Below are positions 6,699 to 9,115 of a stretch of 9,115 nucleotides of DNA, piece by piece (the first letter of the stretch is position 1; each line of letters starts with the position of its first letter). The translations under genes and the position numbers were made by a program. Where the stretch lies: NCBI GenBank assembly GCA_937910255.1, contig CALEOQ010000032.1:1-9115 (forward strand), in the 5' to 3' direction. Below the pieces are notes generated by a model. It was not told where the DNA came from, ran no database searches, and was given only the letters and a program-made list of their open reading frames with translations. The stretch comes from an uncultured Caulobacteraceae bacterium (GTDB lineage: Bacteria > Pseudomonadota > Alphaproteobacteria > Caulobacterales > Caulobacteraceae).

Positions 6699-6761
6699 GG
6701 GCGGCGGAACGCCTGTCGGAGCCTGGCCGTTTGGCCTGGAACGAAACGGGAGCCGCCGCCC
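6699..6761 (+). repeat. 9-bp perfect inverted repeat flanking the peroxiredoxin-FMN reductase gap
   Basis: GGGCGGCGG (6699-6707) is the exact reverse complement of CCGCCGCCC (6753-6761), which lies between the ribosome binding site GGGAG (6748-6752) and the ATG at 6762. Pairing across the 45-base loop would occlude the start codon region. In such GC-rich DNA this can arise by chance. No T-run follows, so it is not a typical terminator. Confidence 0.3.
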
Positions 6762-7466
6762 ATGGCCATCTATGACGATCTGTCCGCCCTGTTCATCAAT
6801 TGCAGCCTGAAGCCGTCTCGGGAGCCGTCGAACACCGACGCCCTGATGAAGGTGAGCCAGGGCGTGATGACGGCCAATGGGGTACGCGTCGAAGCGATCC
6901 GCGCCGCCGATCTCGACATCGCGCCAGGGGTGCAGCCGGACATGCGCGAGCATGGCTTCGACCGCGACGACTGGCCCGATGTCCAGGCCAAGGTGATGGC
7001 CGCCGACATTCTGGTGATCGGCACGCCGATCTGGCTGGGGGACAAGTCCTCCATCTGCACCCGGGTGGTCGAGCGGCTTTACGGCTATTCCGGCAAGCTA
7101 AACGACAAGGGCCAGTACGCCTATTATGGCCGGGTCGCCGGCTGCGTGATCACCGGCAATGAGGACGGCGCCAAGCACTGCGCCATGAACCTGCTCTATT
7201 CCCTGCAACACCTGGGCTATGTCATCCCGCCCCAGGCCGACGCCGGCTGGGTGGGCGAGGCGGGGCCTGGTCCCTCCTATGCGGACGAGGGCTCGGGCGG
7301 GCCGCAGAACGACTTCACCCAGCGCAACACCACCTTCGCCGCCTGGAACCTGATGCACATGGCCCGTATGCTCAAGGATGCGGGCGGTCTGCCGGCCTAT
7401 GGCAACCTGCCGGAGGCCTGGAAGGCCGGCGCACGGTTCGACCATCCCAATCCGGAATACCGCTGA
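6762..7466 (+). CDS. flavodoxin-fold NAD(P)H-dependent FMN reductase family protein
   Basis: Predicted cytoplasmic flavoprotein of the NADPH-dependent FMN reductase/flavodoxin family, which binds FMN and transfers electrons from NAD(P)H to flavin, quinone or other acceptors; the substrate cannot be read from the sequence. The 234-residue product has an N-terminal beta strand leading to the FMN phosphate loop SLKPSREPSNT (15-25). The flavin-contacting loop TPIWLGDKSS (88-97) and a third loop TGNEDGAKH (131-139) follow. The C-terminal ~60 residues extend beyond a minimal flavodoxin fold. The ATG at 6762 has GGGAG nine bases upstream. It lies 71 bases after the peroxiredoxin stop and only 22 before the next gene, so it is very probably co-transcribed with the latter. 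It may supply reducing power to its neighbours, but that is inference. Confidence 0.87.
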   Translation: MAIYDDLSALFINCSLKPSREPSNTDALMKVSQGVMTANGVRVEAIRAADLDIAPGVQPDMREHGFDRDDWPDVQAKVMAADILVIGTPIWLGDKSSICTRVVERLYGYSGKLNDKGQYAYYGRVAGCVITGNEDGAKHCAMNLLYSLQHLGYVIPPQADAGWVGEAGPGPSYADEGSGGPQNDFTQRNTTFAAWNLMHMARMLKDAGGLPAYGNLPEAWKAGARFDHPNPEYR

Positions 7467-7477
7467 CGACAGCCCCC

Positions 7478-7484
7478 AAGGAGG
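7478..7484 (+). promoter_or_regulatory. strong Shine-Dalgarno for the hydrolase-OsmC gene
   Basis: AAGGAGG, a full-length match to the anti-Shine-Dalgarno complement, ends four bases before the ATG at 7489. It rules out the longer in-frame reading that begins inside the FMN reductase gene at 7378. Confidence 0.75.
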
Positions 7485-7488
7485 CCGC

Positions 7489-8772
7489 ATGCCTGGCGTG
7501 AGATTCGACTTCGAGAATACGGCCGGGCGACGTCTCTCCGGGGTGCTGGAAACGGGCGCTTCGCCGCCTCAGGCCTATGTGGTCTTCGCCCACTGCTTCA
7601 CCTGCGACAAGCGCTCGCATGCCGCGGTGCGGATCAGCCGCGCCCTGGCTGACAAGGGCTTTGGCGTGCTGCGTTTCGATTTCACCGGCCTTGGCGAGAG
7701 CGAAGGCGAGTTCGGCGCCGGCCTGTCCAGCGACGTCATCGACGTGGTCAGCGCCGTGGAGGCGATGAACGCGGCAGGCCACGAGGTTCAGGTGCTGGTG
7801 GGCCACAGCTTCGGCGGGGCGGCCGTGCTGGCCGCCGCAGGCCAGTGTCCGACCGTGCGCGCCGTGGCCGTGGCCAACGCCCCGGCCTCGGCCGAACATG
7901 TGCTGCGTCACATCGAGGGCGTAGACGCCTCTGGCGACGCCGCCGGCCCGGTCCCTGTGGAGATCGCCGGCCGCCAGTTCGAACTGGGCGCGGGCTTCAT
8001 CGCTGACCTGGCCCAGCAGAACCAGGCGCAGCGGATCGCCCATCTGAAGCGCGCCCTGCTGATCCTGCACGCGCCGCGGGACGAGGTGGTGGGCATCGAC
8101 AACGCCACCGAAATCTTCGTCGCCGCCCGCCACCCCAAGAGTTTCGTCTCCCTGGATGACGCCGATCACCTGCTGAGCGCCAAGGCCGATTCCGACTATG
8201 CCGCCGCTGTCATCTCTGCCTGGGCCGCCCGCTATCTGACGGCGCCCGGCGCCGCGCCGGAGGCCTCCAGCGAAGCGGTGAGGGTCGAGGAGACCGGTGT
8301 CGGGAAGTTCCAGGTCGCTGTCCAGGCCGGCCCCGCCCGGTTCCTGGCCGACGAGCCGGTCGATGTGGGTGGGCTGGATTCGGGGCCAAGCCCCTATGAC
8401 CTGCTGGGCGCGGCGCTGGGCGCCTGCACGGCCATGACCTGCCGCCTCTATGCCGACCGCAAGGGCTGGCCCCTGGCCAAGGTCAGCGTCGAGGTCACCC
8501 ATGAGGCGCGCACGGCGGCCAGCAAGGACCGGTTCGTCCGCGAGGTGGGGCTCGAGGGCGACCTCGACGCCGACCAAAGGGCGCGCATCATCGAGATCGC
8601 CGAGAAATGCCCGATCCACCGGACCCTCACCGAGGGCGCCGAGGTCGTCACCCATGCGCGGCCAGAGCCGGCGCCGGCCCTGGCGGCCACCGATCGCGGC
8701 GACCACTATGTCCGCATGGAAGCGGCCTGCGCCGACGACGATCCGGCGACCCCCTGTCCGCAACAGGCTTGA
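7489..8772 (+). CDS. bifunctional alpha/beta hydrolase / OsmC family protein
   Basis: Two-domain fusion of 427 residues. The N-terminal alpha/beta hydrolase (about 1-255) has the nucleophile elbow GHSFGG (S107), acid candidate D198 in APRDEVVG and H227 in DDADHLLS, so the triad looks complete. Its oxyanion loop is HCFTCDK (35-41), with a CxxC pair C36/C39 typical of this fusion family. The C-terminal OsmC domain (about 262-395) has both conserved cysteines, C313 in ALGACTAMT and C374 in EKCPIHRTL, plus the entry motif GGLDSGPSPYDLL. OsmC/Ohr proteins reduce organic hydroperoxides by these cysteines. What the fused hydrolase acts on is not established; a coupled attack on peroxidised esters is speculation. 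A tail of about 35 residues is Ala/Pro/Asp-rich. The ATG at 7489 has a perfect Shine-Dalgarno. The gene sits 22 bases after the FMN reductase and 60 before a GST. Confidence 0.93.
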   Translation: MPGVRFDFENTAGRRLSGVLETGASPPQAYVVFAHCFTCDKRSHAAVRISRALADKGFGVLRFDFTGLGESEGEFGAGLSSDVIDVVSAVEAMNAAGHEVQVLVGHSFGGAAVLAAAGQCPTVRAVAVANAPASAEHVLRHIEGVDASGDAAGPVPVEIAGRQFELGAGFIADLAQQNQAQRIAHLKRALLILHAPRDEVVGIDNATEIFVAARHPKSFVSLDDADHLLSAKADSDYAAAVISAWAARYLTAPGAAPEASSEAVRVEETGVGKFQVAVQAGPARFLADEPVDVGGLDSGPSPYDLLGAALGACTAMTCRLYADRKGWPLAKVSVEVTHEARTAASKDRFVREVGLEGDLDADQRARIIEIAEKCPIHRTLTEGAEVVTHARPEPAPALAATDRGDHYVRMEAACADDDPATPCPQQA

Positions 8773-8832
8773 CCTGACCCAAGGTGAATCCCTCAACTCG
8801 CCTCGCCAATGAGCGCCAAGGGAGACGCCGCC

Positions 8833-9115
8833 ATGAAGTTCTACAATTCCGTCGGGCCCAATCCGCACGTGGTGCGCATGTTCATGGCCGAAAAGGGCCT
8901 GGACATCCCACAGCAGCAGGTGGACCTGATGAAGGGCGAGAACCGCCAGCCGCCCTATGCGCACACGGTCAATGTGGCCGGCCAGATGCCGGCCGTGGAG
9001 CTGGATGACGGAACCGTCGTCTGCGAGATCACCGCCAACCGCGCATACCGGGAGGGGAACCGCCCGCCGCCGAGTCTGCTCGGCGCGCCCGCGCAGCCTC
9101 GGCCCGAGCCCACCC
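8833..9115 (+). CDS. glutathione S-transferase, N-terminal part (runs off window)
   Basis: The N-terminal thioredoxin-like, glutathione-binding domain of a cytosolic GST; such enzymes conjugate glutathione to electrophiles or act as glutathione peroxidases. Visible are MKFYNSVGPNPHVVRMFMAE (1-20), with S6/P9-P11 where bacterial GSTs of this type have the activating Ser/Pro region. The cis-proline and gamma-glutamyl site GQMPAVELDDGTVVCEITA follows (about 51-69), where family members have MPALEL..G..I.E. From about residue 70 (base 9040) the expected motif I-C-x-Y-L-E-x-x is replaced by NRAYREGNRPPP, and the tail becomes Arg/Pro-rich, although an SLLGA piece still aligns. The ATG at 8833 has AGGGAG eight bases upstream; the in-frame ATG at 8809 lacks one. 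The frame stays open to the window end, and the C-terminal helical domain is outside. Confidence 0.82.
   Translation, partial: MKFYNSVGPNPHVVRMFMAEKGLDIPQQQVDLMKGENRQPPYAHTVNVAGQMPAVELDDGTVVCEITANRAYREGNRPPPSLLGAPAQPRPEPT

Noticed and set aside
6721..6740. Terminator between the peroxiredoxin and FMN reductase genes
   Set aside because: GGCC-GTTT-GGCC gives only a four-base-pair stem and no T-run follows.
8769..8800. Promoter for the GST gene using TTGACC at the OsmC stop codon
   Set aside because: No -10-like sequence occurs at a proper distance, and the GST is more simply read as part of the upstream run.
7372..8964. Open frame of 530 codons on the - strand opposite the hydrolase-OsmC gene
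   Set aside because: It is a shadow of a clear two-domain protein on the + strand. No recognisable domain was seen in the antisense translation.

Overview
The window reads as a high-GC (roughly 70% by eye) alphaproteobacterial chromosome segment, most likely Caulobacteraceae (Caulobacter or Phenylobacterium). The grounds are the codon bias, the order SURF1 - thrC - M16 peptidase - GNAT acetyltransferase, and a PAS-GEDEF-EAL protein that looks like the Caulobacter phosphodiesterase PdeA. These placements come from sequence recognition, not from a database search. I see no mobile element, CRISPR array, rRNA or tRNA, and coding density is very high.

Left block (1-5472, all + strand): the 3' part of a SURF1-type cytochrome oxidase assembly protein overlaps threonine synthase (thrC) by one base. 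An M16 zinc peptidase follows, separated from thrC by one in-frame TAG and starting at TTG. After a 66-base gap with a possible promoter come a RimJ-type N-acetyltransferase and, 26 bases later, the PAS-GEDEF-EAL c-di-GMP phosphodiesterase (pdeA-like). All are housekeeping or regulatory chromosomal genes.

Middle: a YqgE/AlgH family gene (5479-6075, - strand) converges on pdeA with only six bases between the stop codons. It diverges from the right block across a 126-base intergenic region that should hold promoters for both directions.

Right block (6202-9115, all + strand): a Prx5-type peroxiredoxin, a flavodoxin-fold NADPH-dependent FMN reductase-like protein, an alpha/beta-hydrolase-OsmC fusion protein and the 5' part of a glutathione S-transferase. 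The spacings are 71, 22 and 60 bases and every gene has a good ribosome binding site. Together they suggest a thiol/peroxide/electrophile detoxification cluster. This is the nearest thing in the window to an uncharacterised system, but each family is known and only the combination is of interest.

The last ~75 bases, inside the GST gene, lose the expected GST sequence while staying in frame. They look like poor-quality sequence at a contig end or a local divergence.
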